DNA of 12,143 nucleotides from an uncultured Bacilli bacterium (GTDB taxonomy: Bacteria > Bacillota_I > Bacilli_A > RF39 > UBA660), in contig CANPXI010000022.1 in NCBI GenBank assembly GCA_947585885.1, forward strand, positions 1-12,143, given 5' to 3'. The position numbers and the translations under genes are program-made. Shown piece by piece: positions 4,931 through 11,581 of the stretch. How positions within the stretch are numbered: position 1 is the first letter of the stretch; the number at the start of each line of letters is the position of its first letter. The notes beneath the pieces were generated by a model that made no database searches, was not told the origin of the DNA, and saw only the letters and a list, made by a program, of their open reading frames with translations.

Positions 4931-7774
4931 GTGACAAATAAAGAACCTTATAATGATGAAGAGAAAAAAATTATAGAAGAGGATGGGTTATATTTTGAAG
5001 AACCTAGAAGTAAGGGAGAGAAAACTAAGAGAGCTATTTTAATTGTTATTGCTTTACTTATTTTTATGCTTGCTACAATAGCGTCTACTTGGTCTGCTCT
5101 TAATTATTTTCAAAAAGCAGGTTTAAAATTAAACATAGATACAGATGGAGATGGATGGCCTGACTTAAATGTTGATATTAATAATGATGGAGTATGTGAT
5201 GTTAACTGTGATACGAATGATGATGGAATACCTGACTATAATATAGGTTATGGTAATACTTTAGCATCTTTCTTTAATGTAGATACAGATGGAGACGGTA
5301 AACCTGATAAGAATTTGACTAATCAAGATATAGATGGAGATGGAAAGTGTGATGTTAACTGTGATACCAATAAAGATGGTAAACCTGATACTAATCTAGA
5401 TTTTGATGGAGACGGTATACCTGAACTTAATTTGGATACTGATCAAGATGGAGTATGTGATTTAAATTGTGATACTACTGGAGACAGAAAACCTAATTTA
5501 AATGTTGATAAAAATAATGATGGTAAGTGTGATGTTAACTGTGATACAGATGGAGACGGAATACCAGATAAGAATGTAAGTAGTGGAAATAGTAATGAGG
5601 GAACATTTAATAAAGATTTTAGTAGGGATACTAATAAAGATTTAAATGTTGATACAGATGGAGACGGAAAGTGTGACTTAAATTGTGATACTAATAGAGA
5701 TGGAAAACCAGATACTAATTTAGACGTTAATAAAGATGGAAAACCAGACGTTAATGTAGATACAAATGGAGATGGAAAACCAGATAAGAATAAGTTAAAT
5801 CAAGATACTAATAAAGATGGAAAATGTGACGTTAACTGTGATACAGATGGAGATGGATGGCCAGACTTAAATGTAGATATTACAGGTAATGGTAAGTGTG
5901 ATGTTAATTGTGACACAAATAAAGATAATAAACCAGATACTAATTTAGATGTTAATAAAGATGGAAAACCAGATGTTAATGTTGATACAGATGGGGACGG
6001 AAAACCAGATAAGAATAAATTAAATCAAGATACAAACGGTGACGGTAAATGTGATGTTAACTGTGATACAGATGGAGATGGATGGCCAGACTTAAATGTT
6101 GATGTTACAGGTAACGGTAAATGTGATTTAAATTGTGATACTAATGGAGACGGTAAACCAGATAAAGATTTTGACGTTACAGGAGATGGTAAATGCGATA
6201 TTGCTTGTGACGTTAATAAAGATGGAAAACCAGATAAGAATTTAAGTAATCAAGATACTAATAAAGATGGTAAGTGTGATTTAAATTGTGATACTAATAA
6301 TGATGGTATACCTGATACTAATTTAGATTTAAATGGGGATGGAAAAGCTGATACAAATGTAGATACTAATAAAGATAATAAGTGTGATTTAAATTGTGAT
6401 ACAAATGGAGATGGATTACCAGACACAAATATAGATACAAATAAAGATGGAAAAGCAGATACAAATGTAGATACAAATGGAGATGGAAAGCCAGATAAAA
6501 ATTTAAGTAATCAAGATACTAATAAAGATGGCAAATGTGATAAGAACTGTGATACAAATGGAGATGGAATACCTGACTTAAATGTAGACGTTAATGGAGA
6601 CGGAGTATGTGACTTAAATTGCGATACTAATAATGATGGTAACCCTGATACTAATTTAGACGTTGATAAAGATGGAAAACCAGATGTTAATGTAGATACA
6701 GATGGAGATGGTAAAGCAGATAAAAATAAGACTAATCAAGATACAAATGGAGACGGAAAGTGTGATTTAAACTGCGATACTAATAAAGATGGATGGCCTG
6801 ATACTAATGTAGACGTTAATGGGGATGGAAAGCCAGATGATAATCTTACTAACCAAGATACAAATGGAGACGGAAAGTGTGATTTAAACTGTGATAGTGA
6901 TAAAGATGGAAAACCTGACTCAAATGTAGATAATGATGGAGACGGAAAGGCTGACTCAAATGTAGATACAGATGGGGATGGTAAATGTGATTTAAATTGT
7001 GATACAAATGGAGACGGTAAACCAGATTTAAATGTAGATACAAATGGCGATAATAAGTGTGATATAAATTGTGACACTAATAAAGATGGAAAACCAGATA
7101 CTAATTTAGACGTAAATGGAGATAATAAACCAGAGGTTAATGTAGATACAGATGGAGACGGAAAAGCAGATAAGAATTTAACTAATCAAGATACAAATAA
7201 TGATGGTAAATGTGATATTAACTGTGATAATGATAATGATGGAATGCCTGATACAAACATAGATACAGATGGAGATGGTAAACCAGACTCTAAATTAGAT
7301 AGAGATGGGGATGGTATAGTAGACTCAACTTCTCAAGTAGAAGGTAATGATGAAAACGGTGATATTACTATTCAAACAGGTAATGAAACATATATATTAA
7401 AATTCTTAGATGATGATGAACTTAACGAAACTATTAAACCAGGATGGACAGGTAAAAAACACTTTACAATTACTAATGAAGGTAATCAACCTTTAACATA
7501 TGAAATATTATGGACTGATATAACTAATAACTTTACAGAAGAAAATAATTTATATTATGGTCTTACAAGAAATGGTAATACAGTTATAGATATTAAAAAT
7601 AGCAGAGTACCTTATAAAGAAAGTAATAATAAAGCAATGATTTCTAACTTAACAATAGAACCTGGTAAAACAGATACTTTTGAATTAACTTTTGAATTTA
7701 GAGATACAAATAAAAATCAAGATGTTGATAAAAATAAAACATTCTATACAAAATTAAAAGTACAAACTAAATAG
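4931..7774 (+). CDS. Large membrane-anchored surface protein with thrombospondin type-3-like calcium repeats
   Basis: A 947-residue protein starting at GTG 4931 after AGGGAGTGA (4916-4924). Residues 1-34 are charged and should lie inside; one helix (about 35-57) crosses the membrane with no clear cleavage site. Residues 70-798 are about 60 units of 12 residues of the form D-T-N-G-D-G-K-P-D-x-N-x. Each carries a DxDxDG-type calcium loop as in thrombospondin type-3 repeats. Nineteen units contain CDxxCD (usually CDLNCD or CDVNCD), and these 38 cysteines are the only ones in the protein, so they probably pair. Some units gain three residues (xNQ insert), and two short spacers interrupt the array. 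Residues about 805-947 form a beta-rich domain with IKPGWTGKKHFTITNEGNQP, similar in pattern to the last gene of the window. No LPXTG motif is seen. It probably works as a calcium-stiffened stalk holding a tip domain; the ligand is unknown. Confidence 0.85.
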   Translation: MTNKEPYNDEEKKIIEEDGLYFEEPRSKGEKTKRAILIVIALLIFMLATIASTWSALNYFQKAGLKLNIDTDGDGWPDLNVDINNDGVCDVNCDTNDDGIPDYNIGYGNTLASFFNVDTDGDGKPDKNLTNQDIDGDGKCDVNCDTNKDGKPDTNLDFDGDGIPELNLDTDQDGVCDLNCDTTGDRKPNLNVDKNNDGKCDVNCDTDGDGIPDKNVSSGNSNEGTFNKDFSRDTNKDLNVDTDGDGKCDLNCDTNRDGKPDTNLDVNKDGKPDVNVDTNGDGKPDKNKLNQDTNKDGKCDVNCDTDGDGWPDLNVDITGNGKCDVNCDTNKDNKPDTNLDVNKDGKPDVNVDTDGDGKPDKNKLNQDTNGDGKCDVNCDTDGDGWPDLNVDVTGNGKCDLNCDTNGDGKPDKDFDVTGDGKCDIACDVNKDGKPDKNLSNQDTNKDGKCDLNCDTNNDGIPDTNLDLNGDGKADTNVDTNKDNKCDLNCDTNGDGLPDTNIDTNKDGKADTNVDTNGDGKPDKNLSNQDTNKDGKCDKNCDTNGDGIPDLNVDVNGDGVCDLNCDTNNDGNPDTNLDVDKDGKPDVNVDTDGDGKADKNKTNQDTNGDGKCDLNCDTNKDGWPDTNVDVNGDGKPDDNLTNQDTNGDGKCDLNCDSDKDGKPDSNVDNDGDGKADSNVDTDGDGKCDLNCDTNGDGKPDLNVDTNGDNKCDINCDTNKDGKPDTNLDVNGDNKPEVNVDTDGDGKADKNLTNQDTNNDGKCDINCDNDNDGMPDTNIDTDGDGKPDSKLDRDGDGIVDSTSQVEGNDENGDITIQTGNETYILKFLDDDELNETIKPGWTGKKHFTITNEGNQPLTYEILWTDITNNFTEENNLYYGLTRNGNTVIDIKNSRVPYKESNNKAMISNLTIEPGKTDTFELTFEFRDTNKNQDVDKNKTFYTKLKVQTK
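5714..6163 (+). repeat. 225-bp tandem duplication inside the repeat protein
   Basis: Residues 262-336 and 337-411 are near-identical 75-residue blocks encoded at 5714-5938 and 5939-6163. Each holds two plain units, one unit with the KLNQ insert, the unit containing DGDGWPDLNVD, a TGNGKCD unit and a closing unit. They differ mainly at single positions such as D/N, I/V and V/L, and at synonymous codons. This shows that the array grows by multi-unit duplication. Confidence 0.8.
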
Positions 7775-7799
7775 GATTCAAAAAAAATCCTATTTTTTT
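7769..7799 (+). terminator. Rho-independent terminator after the calcium-repeat protein
   Basis: AAATAGGATT (7769-7778) pairs perfectly with AATCCTATTT (7786-7795) around a seven-base A-rich loop, and the T run continues to 7799. The left arm includes the TAG stop codon of the gene. It separates the stalk gene's transcript from the A1-B1 operon. Confidence 0.9.
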
Positions 7800-7845
7800 G
7801 TGAGTAAAATTTTTTGGTTTTTTGTATAAAAAGTATAACTATGTA

Positions 7846-7876
7846 TTGACAGAAAAACTTCGGGGGGGGGTATAAT
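7846..7876 (+). promoter_or_regulatory. Promoter of the A1-B1 operon with a G9 tract in the spacer (probably phase-variable)
   Basis: A perfect TTGACA (7846-7851) and a perfect TATAAT (7871-7876) are separated by 19 bases: ten mixed bases, then nine consecutive G residues (7862-7870) directly against the -10. A homopolymer here can gain or lose bases by slippage and so change the spacer; 17 is optimal, and 19 should be weak. Neisseria porA and Bordetella fim promoters are switched by tracts in this way. The sister operon has the same design with G8 (9702-9731). Switching is inferred, not shown. Confidence 0.85.
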
Positions 7877-7945
7877 TATATACAGGATAGGGAATATAGA
7901 TAGAGAAACTTATCTGAAAATTTAGAGAAGGAGGAAAATAAAAAA
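7877..7945 (+). promoter_or_regulatory. Conserved 5' leader of the A1-B1 operon
   Basis: The leader shares GATAGGGA and GAAACTTATCTGAAAAT with the leader at 9732-9799, and both end in GAAGGAGGAAAA followed by A-rich sequence before ATGGG. AGATA and TATCT (in the 7897-7915 region) can form a short stem. The ribosome site AAGGAGG (7928-7934) lies eleven bases from the start. The conserved block may be a target for post-transcriptional control or simply recent common ancestry; I recognise no known riboswitch. Confidence 0.5.
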
Positions 7946-8731
7946 ATGGGTGATAATAGAGGACAAACTATATTTTTATCAGTTATAGGAATTGCTACTT
8001 TATTAGTAACTATTATAGGTGCAACATTCGCTTATTTTACTACTCAAGTAAAAGGTGAAGGATCTGGTGGATTTGTTCAAAATACAACAGCTACAATTGA
8101 TAACACATCTGTTACATTTTCAGATGCAAATGCAACTTATAAAAAACTTGCATATCCAGGTGGTATTGCGATAGTTGGGGCTAAAGCAGAAATTACTAAA
8201 GGAACATTAGAAGATTCAACAGATAGTAATGATTATCAAGCAACATTTGATATCACTATTACATATAAAAACCCAACTGATACTGATTTGACTTGGAGTC
8301 TTTATAAAGTAGAAGATGCAGAAAATGCTTTATCTTCTGAAACAGATTTTTCTACTATGCCTTGTGATTTAAGAACAAAAACTTCAGGTAGTTCAACATA
8401 TCTATGGTATGGCGATGATGCTAATTCTGAGTTAGGTAAATGTGAACTAGTTGAAGCTATAAAAACAAAACTAGGTGAAGAAGCTATTGCAACAGGTAAA
8501 TTAGAAAAACAAAAAGCAGTAAATACTGAAATAAAAGGTATAAGTGGTTTAACTGGATTAAAACTTGATACTAAATCAAATACAGATGACTATTATTATT
8601 TAGTAGTTGAATATCCAAATCAAGCAGGACAAACTGAGGCTGATCAAGGACAAACAATTAATATAACATTAGGAATGGACACTACAACTATTCAAGTTAA
8701 TGTTATGCCAGCAGCTATACCTGGCGCATAA
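7946..8731 (+). CDS. Exported surface protein A1 with SipW-type N-terminus
   Basis: A 261-residue protein starting MGDNRGQTIFLSV. Residues 9-30 are hydrophobic and end in IIGATFAYFTTQV, close to the G-x-T-x-A-Y-F pattern of SipW-dependent signals in TasA/camelysin-type matrix proteins. The body is beta-rich and predicted extracellular. Motifs shared with the three sister genes are YPGG(I/L)A (70-74), ND-Y-x-ATF (95-101), NPTDT (109-113), YLWYGDDA (152-159) and YYYLVVEYPNQ (216-226). Its only two cysteines, C140 and C166, flank YLWYGDDA and probably form a disulfide. It is closest to A2 (9800-10570), with the first 35 residues identical. It is first in a two-gene operon under a G-tract promoter. 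A fibre or matrix subunit is a reasonable guess; no adhesin or enzyme motif is seen. Confidence 0.8.
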   Translation: MGDNRGQTIFLSVIGIATLLVTIIGATFAYFTTQVKGEGSGGFVQNTTATIDNTSVTFSDANATYKKLAYPGGIAIVGAKAEITKGTLEDSTDSNDYQATFDITITYKNPTDTDLTWSLYKVEDAENALSSETDFSTMPCDLRTKTSGSSTYLWYGDDANSELGKCELVEAIKTKLGEEAIATGKLEKQKAVNTEIKGISGLTGLKLDTKSNTDDYYYLVVEYPNQAGQTEADQGQTINITLGMDTTTIQVNVMPAAIPGA

Positions 8732-8756
8732 AAAATAATGAAAGGAGAAAAATAAA

Positions 8757-9599
8757 ATGGACAATAATAGAGGTCAAACTATATTCTTATCAGTAATAGG
8801 TATTGCAACACTGTTAGTAGCTATCATAGGTGCAACATTCGCTTATTTTACTACTCAAGTTACTGGAAAAGGTGAAGGTGGAAATGTAGATGGAACAACA
8901 GCTAAAATAAGTGGAACAACTTTAACTTTTGATAAAGATACTACACAAACTTACGATTATTTACAATATCCAGGTGGACTAGCAGTATTTGGAACAAAAG
9001 CTCAATTAAAAAAAGATGATACATCCGATACTAATGATTATGTAGCAACATTTAATTTAAAAATTGAATATGATAATCCTACGAATACAAAACTTCATTA
9101 TACATTATATATGTTAGAAAATTCACCAACTGATGTAACATTAGATCCAAAATGTAAATTGATGACAAAAACTGCTGGAAAACAAACATATTTATGGTAT
9201 GGTGATGATGCGGAGGAGGATGATGGAACTGATGAAAGTTCTGAATGTCTATTTGATTCAACTGCATTATCTGTATTTAGTAAATTAAATACAATAGCAA
9301 GTGGAGAATTAAAGACAAAAACAACTGGTGGTACAATTGACAAAGATACTACTGTTGGTGCTGGTGATGATGGAGTTACTTTAATTGAATCTAGTGAAAC
9401 TGTTCAAGGAAATCCTTTTGCTGGTAGAACATTAGATACCCAAGTTGGTGGAACTTCAACTAAATATTATTATTTAGTAATTGATTATCCAAATGATGGA
9501 GATCAAACAGAAGGTGATGCAACTGGTGAACAAATTAGAGTTTCATTAACACTTGATAAAGATAATATTAAAGTTGATAAAGGTACTGTTACACCTTAA
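8757..9599 (+). CDS. Exported surface protein B1 with SipW-type N-terminus
   Basis: A 280-residue protein, MDNNRGQTIFLSV, with the same hydrophobic N-terminus as A1, ending IIGATFAYFTTQV. It differs from A1 by MDNN at the start, A for T at residue 22, a longer loop region (about residues 185-225) and a C-terminus ending VDKGTVTP. Shared landmarks are YPGGLAVFG (71-79), NDYVATF (93-99), YLWYGDDA (145-152) and KYYYLVIDYPN (236-246). The only cysteines, C133 and C164, flank YLWYGDDA. An acidic stretch follows (EEDDGTDESSE), and aspartates are frequent, so ion binding is possible. It lies 25 bases after A1 with its own AAAGGAG site and no promoter between, so the pair should be co-transcribed and share the G-tract switch. 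It is closest to B2, suggesting that A and B are distinct partner subunits. Confidence 0.8.
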   Translation: MDNNRGQTIFLSVIGIATLLVAIIGATFAYFTTQVTGKGEGGNVDGTTAKISGTTLTFDKDTTQTYDYLQYPGGLAVFGTKAQLKKDDTSDTNDYVATFNLKIEYDNPTNTKLHYTLYMLENSPTDVTLDPKCKLMTKTAGKQTYLWYGDDAEEDDGTDESSECLFDSTALSVFSKLNTIASGELKTKTTGGTIDKDTTVGAGDDGVTLIESSETVQGNPFAGRTLDTQVGGTSTKYYYLVIDYPNDGDQTEGDATGEQIRVSLTLDKDNIKVDKGTVTP

Positions 9600-9650
9600 G
9601 AATATTGAATTTATATAAGTAAAGAAATTTAAAATTTGTAAGTATAATTA

Positions 9651-9676
9651 AGTAAGAACTAAAATTCTTACTCTTT
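9651..9676 (+). terminator. Hairpin after B1, possibly a weak terminator
   Basis: AGTAAGAA (9651-9658) pairs perfectly with TTCTTACT (9665-9672) around CTAAAA, followed by only CTTTG. The poor T tract suggests weak termination, so some transcripts may run into the A2-B2 operon. The rest of 9600-9701 holds no gene. Confidence 0.45.
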
Positions 9677-9701
9677 GTCGTGTAAAAATATAAACTCTTT
9701 C

Positions 9702-9731
9702 TTGACAGGAATAACTCGGGGGGGGTATAAT
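9702..9731 (+). promoter_or_regulatory. Promoter of the A2-B2 operon with a G8 tract in the spacer (probably phase-variable)
   Basis: TTGACA (9702-9707) and TATAAT (9726-9731), both perfect, are separated by 18 bases: ten mixed bases (GGAATAACTC) and eight G residues (9718-9725). The non-G part has the same length as at A1 (7852-7861), and the only length change between the two spacers is one G. This is what slippage in the tract would produce. At 18 bases this promoter should be the stronger of the two in the sequenced molecule. Confidence 0.85.
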
Positions 9732-9799
9732 TATTTCAAGATAGGGAGTAAGTAGAAGGAAACTTATCTGAAAATATTAAAAGAAGGAGGAAAACAAAA
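9732..9799 (+). promoter_or_regulatory. Conserved 5' leader of the A2-B2 operon
   Basis: It matches the A1 leader in AGATAGGGA, GGAAACTTATCTGAAAAT and the final GAAGGAGGAAAA. Sequence between these blocks differs. AGATA and TATCT are again present and can pair across a longer loop. Conservation of discrete blocks rather than the whole leader hints at function. Confidence 0.5.
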
Positions 9800-10570
9800 A
9801 TGGGTGATAATAGAGGACAAACTATATTTTTATCCGTTATAGGAATAGCAACACTACTTGTAACTATTATAGGTGCAACATTTGCATATTTTACTACTCA
9901 AGTTACACCTTCAGGAACTGGTGGTAATGTTGAAACTTCAACAGCTAAGGTAGGTAATACTACTGTTACACTTACTAATGCAGGTGATTCATATAGTAAG
10001 TTAGAATATCCAGGTGGAATTGCTATTATAGGTGCAAAAGCAACTGTAGCAAAAGATGCTGATTCTGGGGATACAAATGATTATAAAGCAACATTTGATT
10101 TGAAAATATCTTATAAAAATCCTACAGATACTGATTTACAATGGGAACTTTATAAATTAACTACTGATACAGCTATTGTTGAAGATGATTTTAATTCAAT
10201 GGAATGTGATTTAAGAACTGAAAAAAGTGGCGCTACTACTTATCTATGGTATGCTGATGATGCATCACTTAAAACTGGTGTTTGTGCTTTATCAGAAGAA
10301 TTATCTGGTAAATTAGGTAGTTCTATTGCTTCTGGTACTTTAGGACACGCTCCAGTTGTTGAAGAACAATTTTCAACAGTGATTGATGAAGATGGTTTAA
10401 AAGGATTAGAACTTACAACAAATGAAAATACAAATGATTATTATTATTTAGTAGTTAAATATCCTAACCAAGATAAACCACAAAAATCAGATCAAGGACA
10501 AACAATTAATGTCGTATTAGGAATTAATGGTGAAACTGTAAAAGTTGACGTTTTACCTGCTAGTGAATAA
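9800..10570 (+). CDS. Exported surface protein A2 with SipW-type N-terminus
   Basis: A 256-residue paralogue of A1 with an identical first 35 residues and the same order of motifs: YPGGIAIIGAKA (70-81), NDYKATF (93-99), NPTDTDL (107-113), YLWYADDA (148-155) and YYYLVVKYPNQ (214-224), then DQGQTINV. Cysteines C136 and C162 flank YLWYADDA and are the only ones. The middle region (about 115-135) and the stretch after the second cysteine diverge strongly from A1, as expected for exposed loops. At the DNA level the identical N-terminus is encoded with many different synonymous codons, so it is held by selection and not by a very recent copy. It is the first gene of the second operon, with AGGAGG upstream and its own G8 promoter. 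Confidence 0.8.
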   Translation: MGDNRGQTIFLSVIGIATLLVTIIGATFAYFTTQVTPSGTGGNVETSTAKVGNTTVTLTNAGDSYSKLEYPGGIAIIGAKATVAKDADSGDTNDYKATFDLKISYKNPTDTDLQWELYKLTTDTAIVEDDFNSMECDLRTEKSGATTYLWYADDASLKTGVCALSEELSGKLGSSIASGTLGHAPVVEEQFSTVIDEDGLKGLELTTNENTNDYYYLVVKYPNQDKPQKSDQGQTINVVLGINGETVKVDVLPASE

Positions 10571-10593
10571 AATTATGAAAGGAGAAAATAAAA

Positions 10594-11430
10594 ATGGACA
10601 ATAATAGAGGTCAAACTATATTTTTATCAGTAATAGGAATAGCAACATTATTAGTAGCTATTATTGGAGCAACATTTGCATATTTTACTACTCAAGTTAC
10701 TGGAAGTGGTACTGGAGGTTCTTTAGAAGGTACTACTGCTAAGATAAGCGGAACAACTTTAACTTTTACTAATAATGAGTTGGAAACTTATGATTATTTG
10801 AAATATCCAGGTGGACTTGCTATTTTTGGAACAAAAGCCGAATTTGCAAAAGACGATCCAACTGATAAAAATGATTATATTGCAACATTTGATTTACAAA
10901 TAGATTATACTAATCCTACAGATACAGCACTTGATTATACTTTATATATGGTAGAAGATAGTAGTATTGAGGCTAACTTGGATCCTAAGTGTAAATTATT
11001 AACTAAAGTTTCTGGAAATGAAACATATTTGTTATATGGTAATGATGGAGATGATATTAGTTCACTTTCAGATTTATCAACAATTCATTGTAAACTTAAT
11101 TCACAAGCTTTAGCCGTTTTAAGTGGAACAACTGCTATTGCAAGTGGAACTTTAGAGGCAAAGAAAACTGAAGATGGAAAAATAGATAAAGATACTCAAG
11201 TTGGTGGCGATGGTGGATTAATTCAACAAGCTGGTAAAGATGGTAAAAATCCTTTTGGAGGAAGACAACTTGATACAAAAAACACAAATACTAAATATTA
11301 TTATTTATTAGTTGATTATCCTAATGAAAATAAACCACAAAATAGTGATGAAAATGCTACAATTACTGTAAGTTTAACAATAACTCCAGGATCAATTAAA
11401 GTAGATCAAGGAACTGTTTCTACAGAATAA
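10594..11430 (+). CDS. Exported surface protein B2 with SipW-type N-terminus
   Basis: A 278-residue paralogue of B1; the first 37 residues are the same. Landmarks are YPGGLAIFGTKA (71-82), NDYIATF (93-99), NPTDTAL (107-113), YLLYGNDGDD (145-154) and KYYYLLVDYPN (234-244). Here the YLWYGDDA motif has changed to YLLYGND, losing the tryptophan. C133 and C166 still flank it. The region after the second cysteine keeps the AIASGTLEAKKT pattern and the IDKDTQVG motif of B1. It follows A2 by 23 bases with the same AAAGGAG context as B1. It is followed by a strong terminator. It is probably the co-expressed partner of A2. Confidence 0.8.
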   Translation: MDNNRGQTIFLSVIGIATLLVAIIGATFAYFTTQVTGSGTGGSLEGTTAKISGTTLTFTNNELETYDYLKYPGGLAIFGTKAEFAKDDPTDKNDYIATFDLQIDYTNPTDTALDYTLYMVEDSSIEANLDPKCKLLTKVSGNETYLLYGNDGDDISSLSDLSTIHCKLNSQALAVLSGTTAIASGTLEAKKTEDGKIDKDTQVGGDGGLIQQAGKDGKNPFGGRQLDTKNTNTKYYYLLVDYPNENKPQNSDENATITVSLTITPGSIKVDQGTVSTE

Positions 11431-11441
11431 AATATATAATT

Positions 11442-11486
11442 AAAGACTGAACGAAATTAATGATGGTTTTAATCAGTCTTTTTTTT
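11442..11486 (+). terminator. Rho-independent terminator after B2
   Basis: AAAGACTGA (11442-11450) pairs perfectly with TCAGTCTTT (11473-11481), followed by T residues to 11486. The 22-base loop may itself fold weakly. This closes the A2-B2 operon. Confidence 0.85.
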
Positions 11487-11535
11487 ATGCCTATTAGTGT
11501 AAGTAAAAATTAAGTGTCTTTTTTTATAAATGAGG

Positions 11536-11564
11536 TTGTTTTTTATTTATAAAAATGTTATTAT
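11536..11564 (+). promoter_or_regulatory. Promoter of the 3' end gene, extended -10 type
   Basis: TTGTTT (11536-11541) lies 17 bases before TATTAT (11559-11564), which is preceded by TG at 11556-11557. It resembles the promoter at 4873-4901, including the shared TTATTATTTATAT. Transcription would begin about 10 bases before the ATG at 11582, so the leader is very short. Confidence 0.6.
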
Positions 11565-11581
11565 TTATATAGTGATAATAT

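Larger units (their letters stand above)
7846..11430 (+). repeat. Tandem duplication of a promoter-leader-A-B unit
   Basis: The units 7846-9599 and 9702-11430 share order and spacing of all parts: TTGACA, ten bases, G tract, TATAAT, conserved leader, A gene, 23-25 bp gap with AAAGGAG, B gene. A1 pairs with A2 and B1 with B2 by N-terminal and C-terminal features, so a whole operon was duplicated after A and B had diverged. Confidence 0.85.

Noticed and set aside
4921..4932. GTG at 4921 as the start of the repeat protein
   Set aside because: It is out of frame with the protein and forms part of the ribosome binding site for GTG 4931.
6736..7077. Minus-strand ORFs rich in S-P-F-V-S and H-L-H within the repeat gene
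   Set aside because: They are periodic shadows of the 36-bp calcium repeats, with no start signals.
5138..7324. Dockerin modules
   Set aside because: The calcium loops occur without the intervening helices and the ~22-residue spacing of dockerins; a thrombospondin type-3-like rod fits better.
7877..7945. Riboswitch in the A1 leader
   Set aside because: The leader is short and has only a 5-bp stem; no known aptamer core is recognisable.
9079..9343. Minus-strand ORFs inside B1
   Set aside because: They are antisense to a conserved protein, show no ribosome site and have no family features.
7946..11430. Type IV pilins
   Set aside because: The R-G-Q leader is suggestive, but the Glu at +5 is missing and the helix ends in a SipW-type motif; no pilus assembly genes are in the window.
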